64,000 bases of DNA, taken from the NCBI RefSeq assembly GCF_026013565.1, contig NZ_JAPDOB010000001.1, positions 620,001 through 684,000 on the forward strand, in the 5' to 3' direction. The notes beneath the pieces are model-generated. The model was given only the letters and a program-made list of their open reading frames with translations, searched no databases and had not been told where the DNA came from. Shown piece after piece: positions 44,483 to 54,798 of this stretch. The translations under genes were made by a program, and so were the position numbers. Source of the DNA: Sphingomonas arvum. Lineage in GTDB: Bacteria > Pseudomonadota > Alphaproteobacteria > Sphingomonadales > Sphingomonadaceae. The number at the start of each line of letters is the position of its first letter. The stretch's first letter is position 1.

Positions 44483-45238
44483 TTAGGCAGTTTCGCTATT
44501 TGCCGGAGTCCATGCGGCGAAATGGATCAGCTCAGCCGTTTCGATGGTGCCTGCCTCGTCGCCGGCCCCGGCGAATGCTCTTTGAGCAGCGCCCAGGCCA
44601 GCGCGGCCGACCGCCTGCCGGGACCTGCCGGCCAACACGTTAGTGGCGGCCATGCCGCGCAGGTCAGCGACAAGGTCGGAGAAGGCGCGGTACCGCAAGC
44701 GGACCCGGTCGACGTCGACGACGGGCAACTCGAACCCGCCGGAATGCAGCAGGCCGGCAAAGGCGCTCGCGCCAATCCGTGGATGCACGCGCGGCGCCAC
44801 CCCATGACCGCTCGCCTGGTCGGCCTCCAGCATCGCCGAGCGCAGCACAGGCAGCGTGTCGTTGCCCGGGAAGGCACCCATGAACAGCGCTCCGGGTGCG
44901 AGCAGGTGGCGCACTGCCTGAAGCATCGCCGGCAGTTCGTCCGTTGTGTCCAGCTGCCCGAGTACAATCAGGAGTTCGAAACTGGTCGGCGGAAACCGGG
45001 CAAGGTCTTCTAGGACGGGAGCGAGCACCAGCTGATCGGCAGCGCCTCCGAGCGGCTCGGCCAGGCGCTCGTCGGGGCAGCCGACCAGCAGCCCGCGCCC
45101 GAACCGCCGCTTCACCATCTGGAGGCGTTCGGCCACGTCGGCGACCATCCGCTCGGCCAGGAAAAGCCGCGGACCCTGGCGCGCTGCGCGAGATCGCCGC
45201 AGCGCAAGGGCTTGCTTATCGAACAATGGGTCGGCCAT
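44483..45238 (-). CDS. SAM-dependent methyltransferase (BioC-like)
   Basis: The protein has 251 residues. The N-terminal LFDKQALALRRSRAARQGP resembles the BioC/NDUFAF5 group. The central SAM fold is eroded: the usual GxGxG is replaced by GRGLLVGCPDERLAEPL, so binding of SAM may differ. LLIVLGQLDTTDELPAML and VDRVRLRYRAFSDLV match the family's later region. In mitochondria and alphaproteobacteria the group has roles in biotin synthesis or complex I assembly; which applies here is unclear. The start at 45238 faces comF with about 40 bases between. Confidence 0.82.
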   Translation of the reverse strand: MADPLFDKQALALRRSRAARQGPRLFLAERMVADVAERLQMVKRRFGRGLLVGCPDERLAEPLGGAADQLVLAPVLEDLARFPPTSFELLIVLGQLDTTDELPAMLQAVRHLLAPGALFMGAFPGNDTLPVLRSAMLEADQASGHGVAPRVHPRIGASAFAGLLHSGGFELPVVDVDRVRLRYRAFSDLVADLRGMAATNVLAGRSRQAVGRAGLGAAQRAFAGAGDEAGTIETAELIHFAAWTPANSETA

Positions 45239-45278
45239 GACATGCCTGTGCCGGTCGAATCCAGGGTGGACAAGCCTG

Positions 45279-46013
45279 ATGAGGATTTCCCGTGCCCTTC
45301 GCCGACCGCTGCAGCTGGCGCTGGACTTCGCGCTGCCGCCGCGCTGTGCGGGCTGCGGGGCGATCACCTCAGCTGTTGGCCTGTTCTGTCCTGAATGCTG
45401 GCCGCAGCTGGACTTCATGGGTGGTGGCTGCCGGCGCTGCGGCCTGCCGCTGGAGGCAACAGCGGCTGACACGTGCGGAGCGTGCCTGGCGGACAGCGGA
45501 GCGCTGGATCGGATCCGTGCGGCGGTGGCCTATGGCGAGCAGGCGCGCTCGCTGGTGCTGCGGCTCAAGTACGGGCGCAAGACGGCGCTGGCGCGGACCA
45601 TGGCCGGCTACATGCAGCGTCCGCTGGCCGAGCTTCACCCGGACGCGCTGCTGGTGCCCGTACCGCTGCATCGCTCGCGGTTGTGGAGCCGTGGGTTCAA
45701 CCAGGCGCAGCTGATCGCCGCCGCCCTGACCCGGCTGTCGGGCCGGCCGAACGATCCATTCGTGCTGCAGCGGACGAAGAGCACGCCCAAGCTCAAGGGT
45801 ATGAGCGCAAGCGAGCGGCGCCGGGCAGTCCAGGGCGCCTTTACGCTCCGTCCCGGACAAATTGTGAAGGGTCGCCACCTAGTGCTCGTGGACGACGTCT
45901 ATACGACGGGAAGCACGGCCGATGCGTGTGCGCGAATCTTGAAGCGCAAGGGAGCGGCCAGCGTTGAGCTGCTTGCCTGGGCGCGGGTGGTCGCTCCGGC
46001 TCGCATCGTCTAG
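45279..46013 (+). CDS. ComF family protein (phosphoribosyltransferase fold)
   Basis: The protein has 244 residues. The N-terminal zinc-binding segment has paired Cys (PRCAGCG, FCPECW, GCRRCGLP, TCGACLAD), and the C-terminal half carries the PRPP-like motif LVDDVYTTGSTADACARILK. Relatives (ComF, GntX) act in DNA uptake or carbon-source handling; there is no competence locus in view. The start MRISRALRRPL at 45279 is preferred to 45237, which would lie over the divergent methyltransferase start. Confidence 0.93.
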   Translation: MRISRALRRPLQLALDFALPPRCAGCGAITSAVGLFCPECWPQLDFMGGGCRRCGLPLEATAADTCGACLADSGALDRIRAAVAYGEQARSLVLRLKYGRKTALARTMAGYMQRPLAELHPDALLVPVPLHRSRLWSRGFNQAQLIAAALTRLSGRPNDPFVLQRTKSTPKLKGMSASERRRAVQGAFTLRPGQIVKGRHLVLVDDVYTTGSTADACARILKRKGAASVELLAWARVVAPARIV

Positions 46014-46045
46014 TGCTGCGTTGAGCCGTTGATCAAGAATGGAGC

Positions 46046-46306
46046 ATGCTCGTGGCGCGTGTTGAGATGTATTCGAAGAGCACCTGTCCTTACTGTTTTC
46101 GAGCCAAGGACCTCTTGCAAGGCAAGGGCGTTCGGATCGAGGAATACAACCTTGATGGCGGCGGTCCCAAGCGGGACGAGATGATCGACCGGTCCGGCCG
46201 AATGACCGTGCCGCAGATCTTCATCGACGGCCGCCATGTCGGCGGCTGCGACGACCTGTTCGCCCTGGAGCGGCAGGGCAAGCTGGACGCGATGCTGGCC
46301 GCATGA
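46046..46306 (+). CDS. grxC: Glutaredoxin 3
   Basis: The protein has 86 residues. The active-site CPYC (STCPYCFRAKDLL) and the conserved cis-Pro region MTVPQIFIDGRHVGGCDDL give a glutathione-dependent dithiol oxidoreductase for protein disulfide reduction in the cytoplasm. It sits 32 bases after comF and overlaps the nitrilase by 4 bases (ATGA), a pairing common in alphaproteobacteria. Confidence 0.97.
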   Translation: MLVARVEMYSKSTCPYCFRAKDLLQGKGVRIEEYNLDGGGPKRDEMIDRSGRMTVPQIFIDGRHVGGCDDLFALERQGKLDAMLAA

Positions 46307-47142
46307 CCCGGATCGCGCTGCTCCAGGCGCAGACCGGGATCGACCCAACCCGCAATGCGGCGGACCTCGCCCGAGCGGTGCGTCAGGCGAGCGCGGGCGG
46401 GGCCGCGATGCTGTTCACGCCCGAGATGAGCGGCTTGCTCGACCGGGATCGGGAACGCGCAGCACGGCATTGGCGGTCCACGGACGAGGACCCGGTGCTC
46501 GCCGCGGTGCGCGAAGCGGCGGCGCGAGAAGGCATCTGGATCCACCTCGGCAGCCTGGCGGTGCTGGGCGGCAGCGAGGGGCGACTGGTCAACCGCAGCT
46601 TCGTGATCGATGCCGCCGGCGCGCTTCGGGCCAGCTACGACAAGCTGCACCTGTTCGACGTGGACCTGCCGACGGGCGAGAGCTGGCGCGAGTCGGCATC
46701 TTATGCGCCGGGCGCAGGAGCGGTCGTGGTGGAGGGAACGCCGGTCGGCCGGCTGGGCCTGACCATCTGCTACGACCTGCGCTTTCCCGCGCTGTTCGCG
46801 GCGCTGGCGGAGGCCGGAGCCGACACCATCGCGGTGCCGGCCGCTTTCACGGTCCCGACCGGACAGGCGCACTGGCAAGTGCTGCTGCGCGCCCGCGCGA
46901 TCGAGGCCGGGCTGTTCGTGGTCGCCGCTGCGCAGGCAGGCCGGCACGAGGACGGGCGCGAGACCTACGGTCATAGCCTGGTCGCAGACCCGTGGGGCGA
47001 ACTCAGGCTGGAGATGGACGGAGCGCCGGGGCTGGGGTTTGCCGAGCTGGACCTTTCGCGGATCGCCGAGGTCCGCTCGCGGGTGCCGGCGCTTCTCCAC
47101 CGCCGGCCGGTTCCGCCGGTGGAGCGCGTGCCAGCGCGCTGA
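46303..47142 (+). CDS. Nitrilase-superfamily carbon-nitrogen hydrolase
   Basis: The protein has 279 residues. The catalytic triad of the superfamily is Glu in LLFTPEMSGLL, Lys in ASYDKLHLFDVDLP and Cys in LTICYDLRFPALF. The sequence resembles the Nit1/Nit2 amidase group, which repairs or hydrolyses deaminated glutathione and omega-amides; the link with glutaredoxin upstream fits such a metabolite-repair role, which is inference. The stop overlaps the next ATG (TGATG). Confidence 0.92.
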   Translation: MTRIALLQAQTGIDPTRNAADLARAVRQASAGGAAMLFTPEMSGLLDRDRERAARHWRSTDEDPVLAAVREAAAREGIWIHLGSLAVLGGSEGRLVNRSFVIDAAGALRASYDKLHLFDVDLPTGESWRESASYAPGAGAVVVEGTPVGRLGLTICYDLRFPALFAALAEAGADTIAVPAAFTVPTGQAHWQVLLRARAIEAGLFVVAAAQAGRHEDGRETYGHSLVADPWGELRLEMDGAPGLGFAELDLSRIAEVRSRVPALLHRRPVPPVERVPAR

Positions 47143-47354
47143 TGCGAGGCGTGGGCAGGGTGTCGCTGCTGCTGCGTAAGCGCGGCGCGGCGCTTGGCGC
47201 CTGGGTGCTGCTTGGTCTGGCGCTGCTGGTGCGGGCCGCCCACGGGCCGCGTTGGGCTGCCGCGCTGCTGGCGATCATGGCTGCCGCCATCTTCCTTGCC
47301 CGGCTGACCCACCGGGTGCTACTCCGCCAGCTGCGCCGACGAATGGGCGGCTGA
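47142..47354 (+). CDS. Small membrane protein (70 aa)
   Basis: It has two hydrophobic segments: residues 17-33 (LGAWVLLGLALLVRAA) and 40-57 (AAALLAIMAAAIFLARL). The ends are Arg-rich (SLLLRKRG and HRVLLRQLRRR). The ATG overlaps the nitrilase TGA by one base, so it is read in the comF-grxC-nitrilase transcript. The function is unknown. The highly basic cytoplasmic ends suggest a topology with both termini inside. Confidence 0.7.
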   Translation: MRGVGRVSLLLRKRGAALGAWVLLGLALLVRAAHGPRWAAALLAIMAAAIFLARLTHRVLLRQLRRRMGG

Positions 47355-47446
47355 GCGATTACCCTCCGGTCGCGCTTGCCTGCACTTTATCTGTGGGCTT
47401 GGCTGCTCTAACAGCGGCGTTGGTCAAGATTGGCATGATCAGACAA

Positions 47447-47523
47447 GGCCCCGTAGCTCAGCAGGATAGAGCGCCGGATTCCTAATCCGTAGGTCACAGG
47501 TTCGAATCCTGTCGGGGTCACCA
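47447..47523 (+). tRNA. tRNA-Arg (anticodon CCT)
   Basis: The 77 nt fold as a cloverleaf. The acceptor stem is GGCCCCG (47447-47453) with CGGGGTC, with one G-U pair, a discriminator A and an encoded CCA (47521-47523). The D arm is GCTC/GAGC, and the anticodon loop TTCCTAA carries anticodon CCT for AGG codons. The anticodon stem CCGGA/TCCGT has a C-U mismatch at its outer pair. The T arm carries TTCGAAT. No clear consensus promoter was found in the 92 bases after the preceding gene. Confidence 0.95.
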
Positions 47524-47541
47524 TCGATTCGGGAGGAAGAG

Positions 47542-47778
47542 GTGCTGGGCCGGCTATTCACCGATCATCCGCGTTCATTGGGCATGAGCTGGGCCGGGCA
47601 CGCCACCGGTGCGGTGCGGATTGGCGCATCCATGATCGGCGCGGGCGCGGCCTGCCTGGTCCATGCGGCCGTACCCGGCTGGTTCACCGAAACTGCGGGC
47701 CGCACAGTGCTGCGCCTCCACGACCACATGCAGAAGCGGCGCGCGGCGGCTCCGGACTGGCCCGATTATGAGATCTGA
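47542..47778 (+). CDS. Small conserved protein of the DUF6356 type
   Basis: The protein has 78 residues. It starts with GTG at 47542 after a strong GGAGGAAGAG ribosome site. The FTDHPRSLG N-terminus, a Gly-rich hydrophobic middle (GASMIGAGAACLVHAAVPGWF) and the closing RTVLRLHDHM match a sphingomonad family of about 75-residue proteins, probably membrane-associated through the middle segment. No function is known. The end overlaps the next gene by 11 bases. Confidence 0.82.
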   Translation: MLGRLFTDHPRSLGMSWAGHATGAVRIGASMIGAGAACLVHAAVPGWFTETAGRTVLRLHDHMQKRRAAAPDWPDYEI

Positions 47779-49081
47779 CGAGGCCGGCCGCGTGCCGGTC
47801 GCGATTATAGGTGGCGGGTTCTCGGGCACGATGACCGCCCTCCACCTGGCGCGCCGGGGTGTGCGGAGCGTGGTGATCGACGGCTCCGGCCGCGCCGGGC
47901 GAGGCGTCGCCTATGCGACGACGGATCCTGCCCACCTTTTGAACGTGCCAGCGGCAAAGATGAGCGCGTGGCCCGACCAGCCCGATCATTTCGTCCATTG
48001 GAGCGGCCTTGGCGGGGGCGAGTTCGCGGAGCGGCGCGCGTTTGGCCGCTACCTGTCCGACCAGCTCGCTGCGAGTGAGGTGAAGGTGGCGGAAGCGATC
48101 GCGACCGGCGCCGAGCGCACAGCCGACGGGTGGCGCGTCAGCCTTGACGATGGACGGCAGGTCTCCGCGCAGGGCCTGGTGCTGGCGCAAGGCAACCAGC
48201 CGCCCGCACCCTTGCCTGTGGCCGAGCGCCTGCCGCATGAATTGTACATCGCCAATCCGTGGAGCGAGGCAGCACGTGAGGCAATCGAGCGCGCGGCCGA
48301 GCGCGACAGCGACGTGCTGATCATTGGGACCGGGCTGACCATGGTGGACACCGTGCTGTCGCTGGCCGAGGCCGGGCACAGCGGCCGGATCACGGCGCTG
48401 TCGCGGCGTGGGCTGGTGCCGCGGGCCCATGCCCACGCGGCTGCGCCGCCCGCACCGGTCGAGCTTGGTGAGCTTCCGCTCGGTTCGGTCCGCAAGCTGG
48501 CGCGTTGGCTGCGGCGCCGCTCGGCCGAGGTCGGCTTCCGGCCGGCGGTGGATGCGCTGCGGCCGCACAGCCATGCCATCTGGCAGAGTTTCAACGGGGT
48601 GGAGGAGCAGCGATTCATCCGCCACGCGCGCCCGTGGTGGGACATCCACCGGCACCGGCTCGCGCCGCAGGTCGCGGAGCAGCTCAAGTCGCTGATTGCC
48701 GATGGCAGGCTGCAAGTCATGGCTGGGCGCCTGGTGAGCCTCGGCGCGGACGACGGGGAGGTGCAGGCCCTGATCCGCCGTCGCCGGGGAAGCGAGGTCG
48801 AGCGGCGCTTTGGCCTGGCGGTGAACTGCACTGGACCGCTGGGCGAAATCGCACAAACTCGCGATGCGCTGCTGGCCGGGCTGCTGGCGCGCGGGGAGGT
48901 GCGGGCGGACCGGTTCGGCATCGGCCTCGAGGTGGATGAGCGCGATCGGGCGGGCGAGCGGCTGTGGGCGCTCGGGCCGTTGACCAAGGGCCGCTATTGG
49001 GAAATCACCGCCGTGCCCGACATCCGGGGCCAGGCGGCGGCGGCGGCCGAAGACATTGCGGCGGAGATTGGCGCGAGATGA
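47768..49081 (+). CDS. FAD/NAD(P)-binding oxidoreductase of the PF13454 type
   Basis: The protein has 437 residues. The N-terminal dinucleotide motif is [19 protein letters not shown], and a second, internal one is [18 protein letters not shown]. The region [20 protein letters not shown] belongs to the HI0933-like/FAD-NAD(P)-binding family. The ending [20 protein letters not shown] fits as well. The substrate is unknown; relatives act on hydroxamates, amines or carotenoid-like compounds. It overlaps folE by 4 bases (ATGA), which suggests a shared transcript though no metabolic link is evident. Confidence 0.9.
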   Translation: MRSDEAGRVPVAIIGGGFSGTMTALHLARRGVRSVVIDGSGRAGRGVAYATTDPAHLLNVPAAKMSAWPDQPDHFVHWSGLGGGEFAERRAFGRYLSDQLAASEVKVAEAIATGAERTADGWRVSLDDGRQVSAQGLVLAQGNQPPAPLPVAERLPHELYIANPWSEAAREAIERAAERDSDVLIIGTGLTMVDTVLSLAEAGHSGRITALSRRGLVPRAHAHAAAPPAPVELGELPLGSVRKLARWLRRRSAEVGFRPAVDALRPHSHAIWQSFNGVEEQRFIRHARPWWDIHRHRLAPQVAEQLKSLIADGRLQVMAGRLVSLGADDGEVQALIRRRRGSEVERRFGLAVNCTGPLGEIAQTRDALLAGLLARGEVRADRFGIGLEVDERDRAGERLWALGPLTKGRYWEITAVPDIRGQAAAAAEDIAAEIGAR

Positions 49082-49686
49082 GCACTCCCGACGACGGCGA
49101 CCCGGTGCAGCCGCCGGCCAAGCTGCCGGTTCCCGAGGAGGTGGCGGAGGCGGTCCGCACCCTGATCCGCTGGGCCGGGGACGACCCGGAGCGCGAAGGC
49201 CTGGTCGACACGCCCGCCCGTGTGGCGCGCGCGTGGAAGGAATATGCGCGAGGGTATGAGGAGGATCCGTCCGTCCACCTCAGCCGGACCTTCGAGGAGG
49301 TCGGCGGCTATGACGAGATTGTGCTGCTTAAGGACATCCCGTTCCAGTCGCATTGCGAGCACCACATGGCGCCGATCATCGGCAAGGCGCACATCGCCTA
49401 CCTGCCGCGCGACCGGGTGGTCGGCATCTCCAAGCTGGCCCGCGTGTTGCACGGCTTCGCTCGCCGCCTGCAGGTGCAGGAACGGCTGACGGCCGAGGTC
49501 GCCGACTGCATCTGGGAGCATTTGCAGCCGCAGGGCGTGGCCGTTGTAATCGAGGCCAGCCATGCGTGCATGACCGCGCGCGGCGTGGGCACGCCGGGCG
49601 TGATGATGACCACCAGCCGGATGATGGGGACCTTCCGCGCCGACGAGCGCAGCCGCAAGGAAGTGCTGGCGCTGATGGGCTGCTGA
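49078..49686 (+). CDS. folE: GTP cyclohydrolase I
   Basis: The protein has 202 residues. It opens GTP to dihydroneopterin triphosphate, the first step of folate biosynthesis. Zinc-binding [18 protein letters not shown], the substrate region [12 protein letters not shown] and the C-terminal [15 protein letters not shown] are all intact. The start [19 protein letters not shown] overlaps the flavoprotein stop (ATGA). Confidence 0.97.
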   Translation: MSTPDDGDPVQPPAKLPVPEEVAEAVRTLIRWAGDDPEREGLVDTPARVARAWKEYARGYEEDPSVHLSRTFEEVGGYDEIVLLKDIPFQSHCEHHMAPIIGKAHIAYLPRDRVVGISKLARVLHGFARRLQVQERLTAEVADCIWEHLQPQGVAVVIEASHACMTARGVGTPGVMMTTSRMMGTFRADERSRKEVLALMGC

Positions 49687-49755
49687 CCCCGCTCGCGGGT
49701 TGGCAAGCGCCGCGGCTCCGCCTAACCGCCCCTTCGAGCCACGAGGGGAGAGAAG

Positions 49756-50694
49756 ATGCGCGCGTTCCTGTTTCCGGGCCAGGGCAGCCAGTCGGTCGGC
49801 ATGGGCGCGGCGCTGGCCGACGCCAGCCGCATCGCTCGCGACACGTTTGCGGAAGTGGACGAAGCGCTCGGCCAGAACCTATTCAAGCTCATGCGCGAGG
49901 GGCCCGAGGACCAGCTGACCCTGACCGAGAACGCCCAGCCGGCGATCATGGCACACGCGCTGGCCGTGTTCCGCGTGCTGACGCAGGATTGCGGCGTCAC
50001 GCTGGACAAGGCGGCGCAGTTCGTCGCCGGGCACAGCCTGGGCGAATATTCGGCGCTTTGCGCAGCCGGCACCTTCGATCTGCCGACCACGGCGCGGCTG
50101 CTGAAGCTGCGGGGGCAGGCAATGCAGGCCGCGGTTCCGGTAGGGCAGGGTGCGATGGCCGCCCTGCTCGGCGCTGACCTCGAGAAGGCGGAGGCGATTG
50201 CGTCCGCCGCTGCGCAGGGCGAGGTATGCACGGTCGCCAACGACAATGACCCGAGCCAGGTTGTCATCTCCGGCCACCGTTCCGCGATCGAGCGCGCGGT
50301 CGGGCTGGCGAAGGAGCATGGCGCCAAGAGGGCGGTGCTGCTGCCGGTGTCGGCGCCGTTCCACTGCCCGCTGATGCAGCCGGCGGCCGACCGCATGGCC
50401 GACGCGCTTGGCCAGACCGACCTTCGCGCGCCCACCGTGCCGGTGTTCGCCAACGTCATCGCCGCGCCCGCGAGCGATCCCGACCGCATCCGCGAACTGC
50501 TGGTGGAGCAGGTCACCGGTATGGTCCGCTGGCGCGAGAGCATCGCGGAGATGGTCGCGGCCGGTGTCGAGGAGTTCGTGGAGCTGGGCGGCAAGGTGCT
50601 GGGCCCGATGGTCAAGCGGACGGCGCCGGACGCGAAGGTAACCAGCGTGGTGTCGATCGACGACATAGAGGCGCTGGCCAAGGAGATTGCATGA
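49756..50694 (+). CDS. fabD: Malonyl-CoA:ACP transacylase
   Basis: The protein has 312 residues. It transfers malonyl from CoA to acyl carrier protein. Motifs: FLFPGQGSQSVGMG at the start, the catalytic Ser in VAGHSLGEYSALCAAG, the second site Arg in KLRGQAMQ, and the His in VSAPFHCPLMQP. A GGGGAGAGAAG ribosome site precedes the ATG. It overlaps fabG by 4 bases (ATGA at 50691-50694), giving the classical fabD-fabG pair. Confidence 0.97.
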   Translation: MRAFLFPGQGSQSVGMGAALADASRIARDTFAEVDEALGQNLFKLMREGPEDQLTLTENAQPAIMAHALAVFRVLTQDCGVTLDKAAQFVAGHSLGEYSALCAAGTFDLPTTARLLKLRGQAMQAAVPVGQGAMAALLGADLEKAEAIASAAAQGEVCTVANDNDPSQVVISGHRSAIERAVGLAKEHGAKRAVLLPVSAPFHCPLMQPAADRMADALGQTDLRAPTVPVFANVIAAPASDPDRIRELLVEQVTGMVRWRESIAEMVAAGVEEFVELGGKVLGPMVKRTAPDAKVTSVVSIDDIEALAKEIA

Positions 50695-51434
50695 TGTTCG
50701 ACCTGACGGGCATGACCGCGCTGGTGACCGGCGCTTCGGGCGGTCTTGGTAGCGCTATCGCCAAGGCGCTCAGCGCGCAAGGCGCCCGGCTGGCGGTCAG
50801 CGGCAGCAATGAGGCCAAGCTTGGCGCCTGTCGCGACACATTGGGCGGCGACCACGTGGCGCTCCCGTGCAACTTGTCGGATGCGGCGGCCGTGGACGGG
50901 CTCGTGCCGCAGGCGGTCGAGGCGCTCGGCGGGAAGCTCGACATCCTGGTCAACAATGCCGGGGTGACCCGCGACAACCTGCTGATGCGGATGAAGGACG
51001 AGGAGTTCGCCGACGTCATCCGCATCAACCTGGAAGCCGCTTTTCGCCTGATGCGCGCGGCCGCCAAGTCGATGATGAAAGCGCGGTTTGGGCGGATCGT
51101 GAACATCACATCGGTGGTCGGCGCTACCGGCAACCCAGGACAGGCCAATTACGTCGCGTCGAAAGCCGGCCTGGTCGGCATGAGCAAGGCGGTGGCGCAG
51201 GAACTTGCGACCCGCGGCATCACGGTGAACTGTGTCGCTCCCGGGTTCATGACGTCGGCCATGACCGATGCCCTGAACGACCAGCAGCGCGCCGCTATCC
51301 TGGCCAAGATCCCATCGGGCGCGATGGGCACTGGCGAGGACATCGGCGCCGCCGTCGCCTATCTCGCCAGTCGTGAAGCCGGCTACGTCACGGGCCAGAC
51401 GTTGCACGTCAACGGTGGAATGGCGATGCTCTGA
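50691..51434 (+). CDS. fabG: 3-oxoacyl-ACP reductase
   Basis: The protein has 247 residues of the SDR fold. It reduces 3-oxoacyl-ACP with NADPH. Motifs: TGASGGLGSAIAKAL, NNAGVTRDNLLMRM, the catalytic Ser in VNITSVVGATG and Tyr/Lys in NYVASKAGLVGMSK. Either ATG at 50691 or 50694 could start; both keep the overlap with fabD. The family core LVTGASGGLG begins close to the N-terminus. The acyl carrier protein gene is not in view. Confidence 0.97.
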   Translation: MMFDLTGMTALVTGASGGLGSAIAKALSAQGARLAVSGSNEAKLGACRDTLGGDHVALPCNLSDAAAVDGLVPQAVEALGGKLDILVNNAGVTRDNLLMRMKDEEFADVIRINLEAAFRLMRAAAKSMMKARFGRIVNITSVVGATGNPGQANYVASKAGLVGMSKAVAQELATRGITVNCVAPGFMTSAMTDALNDQQRAAILAKIPSGAMGTGEDIGAAVAYLASREAGYVTGQTLHVNGGMAML

Positions 51435-51488
51435 GCGCGCTCTGAGGCGCCGCCGCAACAGTCCTTCGGCCAGCTTGCCACAGCCGTA

Positions 51489-51526
51489 TTCAACAACCCT
51501 TGTTGAAGCGGAACTCACCCCTATAT
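51489..51526 (+). promoter_or_regulatory. Probable sigma-32 (RpoH) promoter of dnaK with an overlapping inverted repeat
   Basis: CTTGTT (51499-51504), 13 bases, then CCCCTATAT (51518-51526) fits the alphaproteobacterial heat-shock consensus (CTTG... -35, CCCCATNT-like -10). An inverted repeat, TTCAACAA and TTGTTGAA with a CCC spacer (51489-51507), covers the -35 region. It does not match the CIRCE operator (TTAGCACTC type), so HrcA control is not indicated. Transcription would begin near 51533, about 65 bases before dnaK. Confidence 0.6.
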
Positions 51527-51598
51527 CGCCGCCGAAACAAGGAACACGGACGTGCCTGGATGGGGCGTCCGGGGGCTAGTGGTAAAGGGTTGTAGACT

Positions 51599-53545
<1,947 letters not shown>

Positions 53546-53560
53546 GGTGCAGCGAATGGC

Positions 53561-53604
53561 GACAAGGGCGGCCAATTCCGGGTCACGGAGGCGTAGCCCT
53601 TGTC
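53561..53604. repeat. Inverted repeat in the dnaK-dnaJ spacer
   Basis: GACAAGGGC (53561-53569) is the exact reverse complement of GCCCTTGTC (53596-53604), with a 26-base loop; one flanking mismatch extends the match to 11 of 12. The stem ends 44 bases before the dnaJ GTG. It may separate or attenuate dnaJ expression, or mark an RNase processing site, but has no U tract. Confidence 0.6.
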
Positions 53605-53648
53605 ACCGCTCGCTATCGCTTGTCCGGTGCGCGTAAGGGCGATGCGTC

Positions 53649-54770
53649 GTGGTTGAGACCGACTATTACGAACTCTTGGGGGTCGAACGGACCGCCGATG
53701 ATCGCACGATCAAGCTGGCCTATCGCAAGATGGCGATGGAATGCCATCCTGACCGGCATGGCGGTTGCACCGAACAGGAAGCCAAATTCAAGGCGCTGAA
53801 CGAGGCCTATGATTGCCTGAAGGACCCGCAGAAGCGGGCTGCCTACGACCGGTTCGGCAAGGCTGCCTTCCAGAATGGCGCCGGTGGCGGCGATCCGTTC
53901 GGGGGCGGCGCCAACTTCGACGGCGGCTTCTCCGATATCTTCTCGTCCATCTTCGGCGAGTTCATGGACCAGCGCGGCGCGCGGCAGAACGCCGCCCGCG
54001 GCGCCGACCTGCGCTACGACCTTGAACTGAGCCTCGAGGAGGCCTTCACCGGCAAGCAGGCGTCGATCGAGATTGAGACCCTGCAGGCCTGCGAACCGTG
54101 CGGGGGCGATGGCTCTCGCGGCGAGAGCAAGCCGCAGCGCTGCGGCACTTGCGGAGGCGCGGGCAAGGTGCGGGCGCAGCAGGGCTTCTTCGTGGTCGAG
54201 CGCGGGTGCCCGACCTGTTACGGCCACGGGGTCACCATCGCCGACCCCTGCCCACAGTGCGATGGCGAGGGCCGCACGCTGAAGCGCCGGCAGCTGTCGA
54301 TCAACGTGCCTTCCGGCGTGGACGAAGGCACCCGCATCCGGGTGTCGGGCGAAGGCGAAGCCGGCGTCCGCGGCGCGGGACCGGGCGACCTCTACCTGTT
54401 CGTGCACCTGAAGCGGCACCCGCTGTTCAGCCGCGAGGGCACGACCCTGGTCGCGGAATGCCCGATCAGCTTCACCACGGCAGCGCTGGGCGGCTCGATC
54501 ACCGTGCCGGGGATTGACGGGGCCGAGATCGAAATCAAGATCCCGGCCGGCATCCAGTCGGGCGACACGCTGCGCCAGCGCGGGGCGGGGATGAGCGTGC
54601 TCAACGGCCGCGGCCGGGGCGACCTCATCAGCCGCATCCTGGTCGAAACCCCGACCAAGCTCACGGCCAAGCAGAAGGAATTGCTCTGCCAGTTTCGCGA
54701 GACCGAGACTGGCGAGGAATGCCCGGCGAGCAAGGGTTTCTTCTCGCGCATCAAGAGCGCGATGGGCTAG
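53649..54770 (+). CDS. dnaJ: Co-chaperone DnaJ (Hsp40)
   Basis: The protein has 373 residues. The J domain is at residues 1-70 with HPD in ECHPDRHGG. A Gly/Phe-rich region follows, then the four zinc-finger repeats CEPCGGDG, CGTCGGAG, CPTCYGHG and CPQCDGEG (about 135-205), then the C-terminal substrate domain. GTG at 53649 is used as the start because VETDYYELLGVERTADD begins there. It stimulates the DnaK ATPase. Confidence 0.97.
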   Translation: MVETDYYELLGVERTADDRTIKLAYRKMAMECHPDRHGGCTEQEAKFKALNEAYDCLKDPQKRAAYDRFGKAAFQNGAGGGDPFGGGANFDGGFSDIFSSIFGEFMDQRGARQNAARGADLRYDLELSLEEAFTGKQASIEIETLQACEPCGGDGSRGESKPQRCGTCGGAGKVRAQQGFFVVERGCPTCYGHGVTIADPCPQCDGEGRTLKRRQLSINVPSGVDEGTRIRVSGEGEAGVRGAGPGDLYLFVHLKRHPLFSREGTTLVAECPISFTTAALGGSITVPGIDGAEIEIKIPAGIQSGDTLRQRGAGMSVLNGRGRGDLISRILVETPTKLTAKQKELLCQFRETETGEECPASKGFFSRIKSAMG

Positions 54771-54798
54771 GTCCCTCTCCTTAAGGGGGGCCTCTCGA

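Noticed and set aside
51489-51507. CIRCE/HrcA operator upstream of dnaK
   Set aside because: The repeat is TTCAACAA/TTGTTGAA with a 3-base spacer, unlike the 9-base arms and spacer of CIRCE.
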